Of a DNA stretch of 64,000 nt, positions 32,471 through 42,690 are shown in pieces. This DNA is from Cristatella mucedo (Eukaryota > Bryozoa > Phylactolaemata > Cristatellidae): contig WPIO01000002.1 of NCBI GenBank assembly GCA_009760855.2, positions 10,428,501-10,492,500 of the forward strand. Direction: 5' to 3'. The notes under the pieces are model-generated. The model made no database searches, was not told the origin of the DNA, and was given only the letters and a program-made list of their open reading frames with translations. How positions within the stretch are numbered: the stretch's first letter is position 1; each line of letters begins with the position of its first letter. The position numbers and the translations under genes are program-made.

Positions 32471-32499
32471 TCGCATCTGCCCATGTAAATTGCCTACCA

Positions 32500-34160
32500 G
32501 TAATTGAAGTTTCATTGAAGAATTTCTTCCTTTATGCGTGAGCATACAATCTGTAGGGTCGGGTGCACAGTAGTGCTCATGCAGCAATGGTCATCGACAG
32601 CGATACCAAAAATTTAATCTGCAGATAGCCATCTGTCTTCCGCTAATACGAAAATAATGCTGACATCACGACAGAGCTGGAACGTCAGTGTGCTAACGTG
32701 TGCACTAGGCAGGAAAGTACTAATGCTAAGACAGAGGCTTTCAGGATCGATAAGCTGACCAATGCAGTCCAGGTTCAGGTTCAGCATTTTGATAACTTAT
32801 CTCACGCCTTCAGCACTGAATTTTGTGCATTTACTGACTCATTGTCTCTTGTGGCTCACATGCATGGCAATACTCCTACCAAGGGTCACACGCTCTACCA
32901 AATTCCCTCATACAACTGCTACCTTTTGTCATCACCAATTGTTTCCAAATATTGCTCGTTTGGCCGAACAAAGATCTCATTCGGTCAATAGTGTTTGCTT
33001 TTTTCTTCCTCCTATAAAATCAAATGTGAATCGCGAAGCATCAAGATCAGAGCCCTGTCTGTGCGAGAATTTCTGCCTCGCCTTTTCAACTCAATTCCCC
33101 TGCCGAGCCGTAATCATTCTTAGGTTCTTACAACACGACACTATCTGAAAAGCTCGACGACCTGTGACTGGGCGCACTGTGTGCCCTTGCCCAGACTACC
33201 TATGGTTTCCACAGACATTAAAAAAGCCATGTGTACTAAGCCAGGCTTAAAAAATACATACGAAAACTCACGACTGACCGTCCAACGACAGGAAACTACT
33301 TCAGATCGTACCAATCGAGCAAGGCAAACGCCAAGGGTAAATTTTACAAAAATTTCGTTGAATCACAGATTCACAATCCGAAAACGCTGATGTCGAGGAT
33401 CAACCATCTCCTCAAACACTCCCAGGTTAGCAACTGACCCACGTTCTACATTCAAGATCACTACTGACCTCGTCCTGAGGTTAATTTCTCAATCAAAGAA
33501 AACAACTAGTCTTTTAAAGCGTATTCGCAGTGTTCTGTTTATACAATGCATTGATCTGCTGCTGTCAAACATCAACACCATCATTAATATGTCATTAGCC
33601 CCAGTTCAAATTCCAGCACCTCTTAAAAATTTGTCGTCAGGCTGGTACTTAAGATAGCAGCATTAGATCAAGAGACCTTGAGTATCTTTCTCCCAGTCTC
33701 CGTTCTACCGTTCCTATCATAGAAACTGGATCTTCCTATCAAAGAAACTGGAACGAGTCGTCACAGACCAGCTGAACTCATATATTTAAACTTCAAGCCT
33801 TGAAATCAAGTTCCAGTTTGCTTAGAGCTTATCAGTCCATCGAATCGGTATTGCTTTGGGTGTACAAGGACCTTATTACGTATGCAGACATGGTAGAGTA
33901 TCTCTTCTGGTTTCGCTCGATCTTTCTGCAGCTTTTCATGCTACAATCGCCAAGTGCTTGAGTGCCGCCCATCTTGCCTGGGCTTTACTGGCAACGGTTC
34001 AGGTCATATCTAGAATTTCAGATACAATGTAAGAGACTCCAGAGTATTCATATGCATTGAACAAGATAATCTGATAAATCTCCGAAATATGGGGTAAATT
34101 GGGGCTTCGTGCTTGGTCCTGTTCTTTTCACGGTTTATACTCTTCCTTCATTTCGAATAT
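32500..34160 (+). mobile_element. L2-like LINE: endonuclease end to RT motif A/B (sense, decayed)
   Basis: This is the longest sense LINE remnant. Across frameshifts it contains DKLTNAVQ and GNTPTKGHTL, which match the C-terminal end of the APE-type endonuclease; CIDLLLSNINTIINMSL and LKNL from the RT N-terminus; LSKKLERVVTDQLNSY; LVSLDLSAAFHATI, the RT motif A with its catalytic Asp region; and GFVLGPVLFTVYTLPS, RT motif B. Each motif is in a different frame from its neighbour and stops abound. The 126-codon frame at 32,762-33,148 is a shadow. Confidence 0.75.
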
Positions 34161-34700
34161 TATGACTATTTGAATCGCCTGCAAGAATTCACAGACTAAA
34201 TGCTGATATTGCAGGCATTAGATTCTGAAAGTCGGCTAATTTGAGAACTACCGAGCTCCTTCCAGCATACCACTGGAAAAAAGAACTTGGCTCTTCCTAT
34301 TGGTGATGCTACAGTCAAACCCTAACCATGCATTCAAATTTAATTTCCTCCTTCGATAGCTACTTTGAATTTGGATGCTTCATTGTAAAGATACGTTCTG
34401 AAGAGAGCAGTCGCGTTCTATCAAAACTCAGATTATTGACGACACACTTGGAGCCGTGCTTAAGATATCATTGCCTTCCTGTACTGACATGGATGGTACT
34501 CTGCAAGTCCACCTTGCAGAACTCTACCAAAAAGCTGCGAAGTCCGTGCAGCTAGTCACGAATATGGCTATCAGGCTGGCCAAAACATCCCAGAGGTTTG
34601 TCCATACGATTCCTTTGCCGAAGGACCAGCGACCTCTGCTGATCAACCAATATATACTCGTAGAAATTGCAGTTTAAGTAAGATGAAACTACGTTGCTTA
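34160..34700 (+). repeat. Composite repeat, module C: LINE thumb (sense)
   Basis: Paralogue of 420-920. The frame at 34,456-34,677 reads TDMDGTLQVHLAELYQKA, SVQLVTNMAIRLAKTSQRF and PLPKDQRPLLINQY, a decayed thumb pattern. The element belongs to a different LINE from the 31.3 kb L2. Confidence 0.6.
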
Positions 34701-35060
34701 TTTATAATGCTGCCACTGACAATACTTGTGTGCTAAATCTTATGCTGCAGACGATCGGGATAGCTCACCCAACGTAGTTATCATTGGTGAAGAAAGGCCG
34801 CGGTGTGGTCGCACGCCAGGCAGCTTTTCGAGCGACAGTGATGGCGGCCGTCGAAACCGCTCTCGAAGCCCACTGGTGGCTGCTGCTGCACCCAGAGCAA
34901 GAAACGGTGGAGGAAATGAATGTGCACTAAGCGCTAATACATTTAGGAGCCGTCAAGACAGCTGTCGTGTCGGTCCGTCATTGTCTACGACCACATTCTG
35001 ACCTGCGGTTACGCTACCGTCGAATTGAAGGCTGGCAGGCGGTGAGTTTGAGTGGAGTCG
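34700..35060 (+). pseudogene. Module A: SIM-like / RS frame (sense, open)
   Basis: The frame at 34,726-35,001 (91 codons) is an unbroken module A: DDRDSSPNVVIIGEERP, TPGSFSSDSDGGRRNRSRSP, an Ala run, and an Arg/Ser/Gly-rich tail. The acidic/Ser stretch followed by V-V-I-I fits the SUMO-interacting motif pattern, and SDSD-GGRR-RSRSP is RS-like. It starts in L2 3' UTR-like sequence (ACTTGTGTGCTAAAT) as in the array copies. A later TGA ends it. No promoter or splice context is visible. Confidence 0.5.
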
Positions 35061-35800
35061 TCAGAATTTGAGACCCATACTGCGCTTGCCGTTAATTCTT
35101 ACTAAAATGTCCACCTTTAAGCTGTTCAGACGCATTGCTTTAGATCTAGGAGTAAATAATTTTAGACTTGTATTACCATTTACTCTTAATCTTGACTCTG
35201 AAGTAGAGATCTTGAAGGCGGGCAACTTGAAAAAAAGCGGGAATTTAGTTTTGCCCTTCAATAACTACTTTAAATTTAAATTCTCCATGGTGAAGATAGG
35301 TTCTGAAGCTAGCCATCACGTTGTATTAAGACCTAAGATTATTGACAGCGCACTTAGAGGCATTCCAACACTTTCAGTGCCTTTCCGTAGTGACAAGGAT
35401 GATAGTCTGCAAGGTCACCTTGTAGAACGATACAAAAATGTATCACCCCCTACAGGAAGTGACGAAAATGCTACAGGGCTGGCTAACACGTCCCTGAGGT
35501 TCGTTCGTACGTTTCCTTTGCTGAAGGACAAGCGAAGGCTCGTGGTAAACTAATACACAATCGACGAAATTCCAATTCTAACTAAGGTGGTTCCTTTAGC
35601 TCGGCTTCTTAAAACCAAGCTGAACTTCAGCATCTGTTTCCGCCTAATCTTGCCTTCAGGTCCCCTGTGGGACAGTGTAATTACTTAGCCCTATTTATGA
35701 TTCAGAAACTTTAACATCGGAAGCAATTGCTCTGAATGCTTGACTATGGAACTCACTTCCTATGTTCTCATTCATTGACATGTACTCTCCTGAAGCCGAC
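35060..35800 (+). repeat. Composite repeat linker and module C (sense)
   Basis: The 161-codon frame at 35,068-35,553 spans the linker (the TTGACTCTGAAGT words found at 2,335 and 60,450) and a thumb copy with KIIDSAL and RFVRTFPLLKDKRRLVVN. It stays open by chance and shows no single domain. The SINE and module B between them are missing here. The following 35,580-35,800 keeps LINE tail words. Confidence 0.55.
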
Positions 35801-36258
35801 TGTGGCTCATCGTTTCACAGAGTTATCATTGCACCGGGGTATAACGGTCTTCTGAGGAATGCAAAATGTGAGCCTCTGCTTATTTGGTTTGGTTTTTCTA
35901 CAGCTTGTGATCACCTATCACCACAAGAGTATTTGGCATTCGCAAGGGCATATATTTCTAACACTACAAAGGCTTGGATTGTATCTTAGTGAAATATTAC
36001 AGAGTATTGATGTTAAGTGACATAGATCATCCGAGGGGAATCGCTGAAGTATTGGGTATTCCTATCCCTATGCTCTAGTCCTTGGTTAACTTTTCACCGT
36101 GTTGACACTTCTTTTTGCAGATGCGATTACTAGGCACAATCTAAGCTTTCACTGCAATGCAGATGACACTCAGCTGTACCTCTGCTTTATCTCACCTAGC
36201 TCTCCAGCATGTAGAATGCATTCTTTCTTCTCTTGTTATTTCTAATAGTAAAGTATTA
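35800..36258 (+). mobile_element. L2-like LINE RT palm remnant, part 1 (sense)
   Basis: The segment has the motif A area (TTTCTACAGCTTGTGATCACC), then KAWIVS, and a good motif C word NLSFHCNADDTQLYL around 36,140-36,185, the ADD being the RT catalytic pair. It is interrupted by the antisense L2 at 36,265 and resumes at 37,178. Confidence 0.7.
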
Positions 36259-36264
36259 GAAGTA

Positions 36265-37171
36265 AAAATAATAATAATAATAATAATAATATTGCACTTG
36301 ATAAAGCGCCCTCAGAGAACTTAATCTCTTTCTAGGCGCTTTACATTTGCTGCAAAGTGATACGCAATAGAATAGTAAGTAAAATCATGCTTGAAAAACA
36401 AACAAAATAAATAATATGGTTAGGGGTGACATGCACAGGGTCAGCATGCAAATATGGTTAGTGGCAGCATGCACAGTGTCAGCACGCATAAGCACATCAA
36501 TGACGAATCACAGGGACCCACTAAATGCTGTCCTAAATAGGTGTGTTTTTAAGTTTCTTTTAAATGTGGTCAGGTCAGGGGATGTTCTGACGCAGGTCGG
36601 GAGGGAGTTCCAGGTTTTGGGAGCATACGAGCTAAATGCACGGTCTCCAAAGGATTTAAGGTTTGTACGAGGTATTTCCAGACTGTTGGATTCCGAAAAG
36701 CGAGTGGTATGATGCTTGGCCTGATGGGGTAGTATATCTGACAGATAGGCTGGAGCCATAGAATGAAGAGACCTAAAAGTGAGCGACAAAACCTTGAAGT
36801 CAATCCGTTGCTTGACTGGTAGCCAGTGCAGGTCGGCGAGAAGTGAAGTATTGTGGCAACTGCGACGCTCACGACAGACAAGCCTAGCTGCAGAGTTTTG
36901 CACCAGCTGCAATCGCCTGATCGCACATGCTGGTAGGCCAGTAAGCAGTGAGTTGAAGAAGTCGAGACGAGATGTCACGAATGCATGGACCAGCTTGGAC
37001 GTGGTATCCTTATCTAAACAAGCTCTAATTTTAGCAATGTTATGAAGCTGAAAATAGGCAGATTTGACTGTGGAGCTGATGTGGTCGTCTAACGAGAGGT
37101 CGCTTTGGAATATGACACCTAGATTTCGAGTTGATTCAACTGGAGATATGCTGGCAGAGCCAATTTTGAAC
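36265..37171 (-). mobile_element. Young 5'-truncated L2-like LINE (antisense) with target-site duplication
   Basis: In plus coordinates it begins with (AAT)n at about 36,266-36,292, the hairpin GATAAAGCGCCCTCAGAGAA to TAGGCGCTTTAC, the 3' UTR and the coding part, and ends at GCCAATTTTGA. The word GAAGTA flanks it at 36,259-36,264 and 37,172-37,177 and is a likely 6-base target-site duplication. It splits a sense RT remnant. It is very similar to 31,318-32,238 on the other strand. Confidence 0.85.
36508..37167 (-). CDS. L2-like RT C-terminal fragment (antisense copy)
   Basis: The minus frame is open from the 5' truncation point near 37,167 to a stop at 36,508, about 220 codons, although no ATG or GTG is found in it before 36,978. 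It reads TRNLGVIFQSDLSLDDHIS, LVHAFVTSRLDFFNSLLTGL, LADLHWLPVKQRIDFKVLSL, GDRAFSSYAPKTWNSLP and FKRNLKTHLFRTAF, nearly the same as the 31,308-31,997 product. It is the thumb and C-terminus of an L2-type RT without endonuclease or catalytic residues. Confidence 0.8.
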   Translation of the reverse strand, partial: KIGSASISPVESTRNLGVIFQSDLSLDDHISSTVKSAYFQLHNIAKIRACLDKDTTSKLVHAFVTSRLDFFNSLLTGLPACAIRRLQLVQNSAARLVCRERRSCHNTSLLADLHWLPVKQRIDFKVLSLTFRSLHSMAPAYLSDILPHQAKHHTTRFSESNSLEIPRTNLKSFGDRAFSSYAPKTWNSLPTCVRTSPDLTTFKRNLKTHLFRTAFSGSL

Positions 37172-37177
37172 GAAGTA

Positions 37178-37440
37178 TAACTTAGTATGTTGCATGTGCA
37201 CCTAATCTAGGCGTGTTAATCCGCAAAGACGTGTCAGTGGACGACCACGTAATCTTCAGTCTTGTTTAAATACTTTTAGATACATAAAATTGGTAAAATG
37301 TATGCTTGCAAAGACAGGAATACCACGTTTATAATGATCCATGCATTTGTGACATCCTGTCTCGAATTGTCTGGGTGTGTTCGACCTGCCTAACTCGCAA
37401 ATCGGCCCGACCAGAGCATCTATTGTACAATCTGCAGGAA
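37178..37440 (+). mobile_element. L2-like LINE RT remnant, part 2 (sense)
   Basis: Continuation of 35,800-36,258 after the L2 insertion, with words for LGVLIRKDVSVDDHV and AFVTSCL, and then a segment (TCTGGGTGTGTTCGACC) also seen at 63,210 and 54,155. Frames are broken. Confidence 0.65.
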
Positions 37441-37790
37441 AGCTAAGTATACCCTAAACATTAACGCTTACGTAACTGCTCCAGGCAGCTTTGGCTCAGT
37501 GCTAGGAATTTTTCAGTTTGTGCTGTTGTGCGTTATAAAACTGAGGGCGTAGTGACGAAGGAAAGGAACTACATGCTATAGTTAAAATACAACAGTGGAC
37601 GTACCTGAATGATATTCTCACCTGTCAGTTCAGCTGGCTCACCAGGGGACCTAAATACTAATTAAATTGGCCAATAGTGCCATCTTGAGAATTTTCGCAT
37701 GCTTGCCTGAGTAGGATACATGCCATTCATATCTTTAACTGTGATTTACAACACGAAACGTGTTTCCAGGCATTCGATAATAAATGAAGC
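37440..37790 (+). repeat. Composite repeat upstream of RING (sense)
   Basis: Matches the reverse complement of 3,130-3,380 and of 29,690-29,875. Shared words include CAGCTTTGGCTCA, TATAAAACTG and CCTGAGTAGGATACATGCCAT. No coding signal. Confidence 0.55.
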
Positions 37791-38120
37791 CCTCTTAGTA
37801 TGCTATATATAATAAGCATTACCAATAATATTGTTCATTCCTGACTGACATTTAAACTGTGTTGCTCAGCTTCCTGCTATCGCTGCAGTAACTAAGGTCG
37901 GCTTGCCAGAGGCACGCTTGTTTACGCTCTCACGATTTTTGTGAGCTGCTGAAACGCACGTGAACTTCCGCTTGTCCAGCAGCTTTTATCGTGGTTCGGC
38001 AACAACCAGAAGTTTTTCTGGCTTTTATTCCTTCCAGTTTCAACGTCTGACCATTCGACAAGGAGCCAACGAGGTTGCTTCAAAGTAGAACCACCAAGCC
38101 TTTCACGACTAGCTGGCTAG
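37790..38120 (+). pseudogene. RING family, copy 3 (5' part only, truncated)
   Basis: The segment is the sense copy of the RING family's 5' part: TTCTGGCTTTTATTCCTTCCAG (38,018-38,039, a plausible 3' splice site shared with copy 1) followed by SDHSTRSQRG. The match ends before the RING block, so no zinc ligands are present. Confidence 0.5.
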
Positions 38121-38154
38121 CTGAGACGATCAAGATATTCCTAAAAAAATTACA

Positions 38155-38320
38155 ATTTATTTCTATAGCCCCCTAATATAAATTTATTTTTATCTAGGCG
38201 TTTCAGCTATGCCACGGGGCTTGAGCCCATGACCTCGACCAGACCTTGGTCTGGGCGAGCACCTTAAATATTGTCAATAGTGGTGACCATACTAACCATT
38301 GGGCCAAACCGGTGCGGCGT
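38155..38320 (-). mobile_element. tRNA-derived SINE (antisense)
   Basis: On the minus strand the head CCGGTTTGGCCCAATGGTTAG contains an A-box fit, and CATGGGCTCAAGCCCCG a B-box fit. The 3' end has GGGGGCTATAGAAATAAATT, an AT-rich tail. Related heads are at 61,505-61,655 and 42,615-42,690. Confidence 0.7.
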
Positions 38321-38524
38321 TCTAGGCAATTCAATGTTGCCACCGCGTTGAACAGTTAATTTCTTTATTTCCGGCTAAGGTCTTTGGCAGCTTGCAAGTA
38401 GCTGCCACACTATATTATTGCGTAAATTCCAGCGTCAGTGGAGTCAACGAAGGGTGCATTTCTATTTCCTACAATGGTGGTGATATTTAGTTATCTGAGT
38501 GTAATATATCGTCCCGCAATGTTA
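38320..38524. other. No recognised feature
   Basis: Short gap between the SINE and the direct duplication; no second copy or coding frame was seen. Confidence 0.3.
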
Positions 38525-38624
38525 GGAATGCTGCGAATTAATACTAATCTTCACAGGGAGGAATAATTCGGTTAGAGCCTCGTCTGCTACTCTCTCTGCC
38601 GCTTTTGATACCATTGATAATATC

Positions 38625-38684
38625 TACCTAATTCATTTTTGCAAAGCACCCTAAGAGAACTTAATGTATATTCATATATATATA

Positions 38685-38725
<41 letters not shown>

Positions 38726-38890
38726 GTATGTGTGTGTGTGTGTGTGTGTGTGCGTGCGTGCGTGCGTGTGTGTGTGCGCGTGTGTGTGTGGTACGAGGCT
38801 CGAACCCTCTATCTTATTCGTCAAATCCAATCAACTTGACCTTGGTTGAGGTGGACACATTACCTGCTAGGCCGAACAGCTAAATTCTTT
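38625..38890 (-). mobile_element. tRNA-derived SINE with internal microsatellite (antisense)
   Basis: On the minus strand the head TTCGGCCTAGCAGGTAATG and the B box AGGGTTCGAGCCTCGTACC are followed by a CA/CG/TA tract of about 115 bases, then TTAAGTTCTCTTAGGGTGC, the L2-type 3' end. Copy 1 of the duplication has the same SINE with almost no microsatellite, so the tract expanded here. Confidence 0.75.
38675..38791. repeat. (TA)n(TG)n(CG/TG)n microsatellite inside the SINE
   Basis: TA run with a few interruptions to about 38,727, then TG with GC steps to 38,791. Long Tyr/Ile/Val/Cys frames over it are artefacts. Confidence 0.95.
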
Positions 38891-39292
38891 TTAAGCGTAA
38901 TTAATGTCCCCTAACCATGAGGTACTTCACCACCAAAATTGTTTAGATATTATTTCAGTGGCATAACTCAGAGGGTTACCTGTACTGCCTAGGTGGTTTT
39001 TGAGTGAGCATCTAAACACAGGGAACCTTTTTGGCAAATTAACCTTATAGGAATTCGCTTTGCCAACGATTGCCGAACGGCCCAAATTCTAAACGATTGT
39101 GCTTTGCTTAAGTCAGTGTTCGAAGATAAGTCATCTCTAGAAGCTGCTCCAAACCTCCACCGGAGGGAAAATATTCTAGGACACGCTGGTGGGACATTCT
39201 CAGAGCTCGGCCGAGTAACGAAATACCGCGAAGTCGGTGCCATCCGGGTAATCTCGGCCACAAATATAGCCACTACACCGGCACCATAGCTG

Positions 39293-39388
39293 CATTTCCC
39301 TTTGCAGCAAATGTAAAGCGCCTAAAAAGAGATTGATTACTCTGAGGCCGCTTTATCAAGTGCATTATTATTATTATTATTATTATTA
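39293..39388 (+). mobile_element. L2-like 3' tail (sense)
   Basis: TTTGCAGCAAATGTAAAGCG, TACTCTGAGGCCGCTTTATC and a (TTA)n tail match the end of the 31.3 kb L2, hairpin included. It is a very short, 5'-truncated insertion that is absent in DR1 copy 1 at about 12,290. Confidence 0.8.
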
Positions 39389-40029
39389 CTCTGGATCGCT
39401 GGTTAAAGTAGTAATAAGAAGAGGTAATAATGATAATGAAGAGTATAGCTAGCATACTGAGAGAACGAAATTAGGCACTTTACAAATAACGAGGTGCTAA
39501 AACTGTTCATCTAGCTAAAGATAGCACTAACCAATTGAGAAGCTTCTGTATACCACAGATTTTAAAGTGCCCATGAAGATATTTGTTCGCTTATGGTATT
39601 GCTAGAAATGTCCCATCGCAATACACGAGGAAGTTATTCAATGGTTGCATTGATTAAGAGCATCGTTCATCCAGGACCAGATGCACTCTGTGGTTCATTC
39701 AGCAATATTCAGCGGCAGGATTCCCTTAAAAGGCGACAATCTCGTGCGAGCGATTCTGAAGGATTACGGCGGAGCCAGAAGTTCAGCACTTCCCGACTTC
39801 GGCAATGGAATTTAACCTACTACCGCTGATAAAAAACGGTTTCAAGTGTGGTAAGGTGACCAACTTAGCACGTGTGCGGACCACAGTAAAGTTCGATATA
39901 GTGAAATCCGGAAAATCTGTTATGTGGCTTGAAAATCCAGTGTTTATGAATTACATGACTGTTCAGAGCTGGAAGCACGTAATTAGTGGATTTCAAGTGC
40001 AGTAGTCTTTACTGAAGTCAGTATAACGT

Positions 40030-40660
40030 AGTGAATATTCTTTCGGTGAAGACGGATCACCTTGAAATCACGAATGTAGCATTGGTGCAGCAAGCTGTAG
40101 GTGTTGTAGTTTAGGTTTCCAAAAGTCTGATCAGCACCTGTCCGGCTTGTGAGCTTCGGCTGGTGCAGCAGCTTTTGAGATCATGGAAATTTAGATGCTC
40201 CGTTCTCATGCAGACGGTCAGCATTCAAGTTTGGTTCGTAGCCATGCACAGTGACAGCAAACATATGCATACGAAGAACGAATCGTGTGGAATAACTGAA
40301 TTCTTCAAAAAATCAAGGCGTTTCAGTTCATTTTAAATGTTGTCAAGTCAGGAGATGTCTTGACAAAAGTCGGAAGTGAGCTCGAGGCTTTAGGAGCATA
40401 TGAAGTAATGGCACGATCTCTGCAGGATGTCAGATAAACGACTAGATTCCGAAATGTGTACACATGTATATGGATCATATATGTATTCTCAAAATAGGCT
40501 CTGCAAGCATCTCACGTGAAGCCTCTGCGAGGAATTTTGGTGCCCTACTCTGGATAGAGAGTTATTATCAAAAGATTTTATTTAAACGATCTATTCTTAT
40601 CATGTTAATAATATTTAATATTTAGTTTGTATTGAAACATACTGTTTTTAACATTTCCTA
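40030..40660 (-). mobile_element. Decayed L2-like LINE 3' region (antisense) and flank
   Basis: From 40,220 to 40,440 the L2 3' UTR and C-terminal coding sequence are recognisable in antisense (TTTAAATGTTGTCAAGTCAGG, GGAGATGTCTTGAC, TAGGAGCATATGAAG). A separate small piece with CTCAAAATAGGCTCTGC and AGCATCTCACG at 40,475-40,520 matches the start of the L2 ORF in sense. The rest is unassigned. Confidence 0.55.
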
Positions 40661-41900
40661 ACTACTAGTATCTTGCTATTCGCGTGGTGTAGCAAAGTGC
40701 CAACCAATAATTAAAGCTTGACTGAAGAACTTCTTTCATTAGTTGAGGGCATCCATCCTCTGAGGATTGTTGCACTGAAGAGTTTATGCAGAAATGGTCA
40801 TCGACAGCTGTGCCATTAAAATAATTTGCGGATAGCCACTTGTCTTGCCCAAGTAAGCAATTGATGCCGACATTACGATTGAGCCGTAACTTCTGCACAC
40901 TAGTGACTGCAATAGGAATGCACTTGGTACGGGTAAGACAGAGAATTTCAGTGGCAATAAGATGACCAATGCAGAACATGTTCAGCTTCATCATTTTGAT
41001 AACTTATGTGACGCCTTCAGAATGAATTTCGTGCATTTACTGACCTATTGTCTCTTGTGGATCGTGTCCGTGGCCCCACTCACATCGAGGCCCACATAGT
41101 CAACCAAATGTTCTCATGCAACTGCACTTTGTCATCACAGGATATTACCAAATCCAGCTTGTTCAAAAAATAGCAGATCCCATTCAGTCTACAATGAGTG
41201 CCATATTCCTCCTTCTCTCAAGTCACACGTGAATCGCGAAGCCTCAAGACCCTTGAAATCGATGCTGTCCGTGCGAAATTATCTGCCTCACCTCTGCTGT
41301 TATATCCCAGTTCCAACCTAGCATCATTGGTAGATTGCTGCCACACGAAGCCAGCTGAAATGTTCGACGAAATCTGAGTAAATGCACTGTGTCATCGCCT
41401 AGACGGCCTATAATTTGCCAGAGACATTAAACAAGCTAGGTCTACTAAGAGCACGCTTAAAACAGCGTGCCCAATGTCGGGACTGACTGTCGATTGATAG
41501 GCATGCGAGGACTACTGTAGATCGTACCAGTCAATCCTAGTAAAGGCCGAGCTTAGCTTCCATGAAAAGATTGTCGAATCACAGATGCAAAATCCAAAAG
41601 TGCTAATATAGACTATCAACCATCTCCTCAACCGCACCCAGGTTAGCTCCTGACCAAATGATCCCGGTGATGATTTTGCTGATAGCTTTTTATCACAGAT
41701 TGCAATGGTCGAATCAGCTATCAATTTACCTGAAAATAAGACGATGAAAAAAGATATGTAACTATTAGAAGAATATTACTCTTCTCCTGCTGTTGTCATC
41801 GCATCCTGCTCAGATGAAACCGTCAAATTCTCATTCCCTCGAAAACGACTTGGATAAAATACCGCTTCGGCCATTAGATATTTTTTCGGAAACAATTCAC
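40660..41900 (+). mobile_element. L2-like LINE endonuclease-to-RT junction remnant (sense)
   Basis: Paralogue of 32,560-33,480. Words such as DRVRGPTHIEAH (end of the endonuclease) and, after frameshifts, LNRTQVSS and DFADSFLSQIAMVESAI (region between endonuclease and RT) are visible. No RT core follows; the copy ends at about 41,900. Confidence 0.65.
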
Positions 41901-42052
41901 AAGAATATTTTTTGAGTCCCTTTTTGTGAGCTAGTAACTGAGAGCTTGCTTACCATGTGTCACTTATCTTTGGGGTGCGATGTGGGAGAGGCTGGAGCAG
42001 CTAAGGAGCGAGCGACGCTGGAATCGTTGGAACTGCCTTTGTGCTCTCATAT

Positions 42053-42615
42053 TTGTCCTGCAGAACCTGTACTGCAAAACTTGTCCTGTAGAACTTGTTC
42101 CACAGTACTTGTCCTGCAGTACTTGACCTGCAGTACTTGTCCTACAGTTTTCGTCCTTCGGTGTTTTTCTGCCAGTACTTTCCACGCAGAATAATTCACT
42201 CAGTACTCGTACTGCAGTACTACTTGTCCTACAGTATTCGTCCGGCAGTACTTTTCCCGCAGTACTTGTCCTGCAGAACCTATCCTGCAGTATTTTTCCT
42301 ACAGTATTTGTCCTGCAGTACTTATCATGCAGAAATTATCCTGCAGTTCTTGTCCTGCAGTATTCGTCCGGCAGTACTTTTCCGGCAGTGCTTGGCTTAA
42401 AGTATTTGTCATGCAGTACTTGTCCTACAGTATTCGTCCTGAAGTGCTTGCCCTACATTATTCGTCCTGCAGTGCTTGTCATGCAGAAAGTGTCCTGCAG
42501 TATTTGTCCAATATTACTTGTCCTGGGGTATTCGTCACGCAGTACTTTTCTCGCAGAAATTATGCTGCCGTACTTTATTTTCCTGCAGTATTTAGCCTGC
42601 AGTACTTGTCCAATA
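42053..42615. repeat. 15-bp minisatellite, unit about TTGTCCTGCAGTACT
   Basis: About 37 imperfect units. Each contains CTGCAG and AGTACT, two overlapping palindromes that share AG. Because 15 is a multiple of 3, all frames repeat every five codons and stay open on both strands (for example 42,095-42,400 and 42,327-42,710); these are artefacts of the repeat. It is the only minisatellite of this kind in the window. Confidence 0.95.
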
Positions 42616-42690
42616 GTTCTGGCTCGAACACGCGATCTTGGTCTTCAAAGGCCAGTATCTTGGGTCAAACCAGCGCGGAATTGATGCAAT
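42615..42690 (-). mobile_element. SINE head (antisense) joined to the minisatellite
   Basis: On the minus strand GCGCTGGTTTGACCCAAGA fits a degenerate A box and GCGTGTTCGAGCCAG a B box. The sequence then runs directly into the 15-bp repeats, where the SINE body should be. Confidence 0.5.

Larger units (their letters stand above)
38524..40030. repeat. Direct duplication DR1, copy 2 (partner 11,458-12,960)
   Basis: Same order and orientation as copy 1. It carries an L2 tail at 39,293-39,388 that copy 1 lacks, and lacks the SINE found in copy 1 at 12,008-12,185. The final 400 bases keep a pattern related to the LINE endonuclease region (GGTAAGGTGACCAA, ATGTGGCTTGAAAA, GAGCTGGAAGCACG). Confidence 0.8.
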
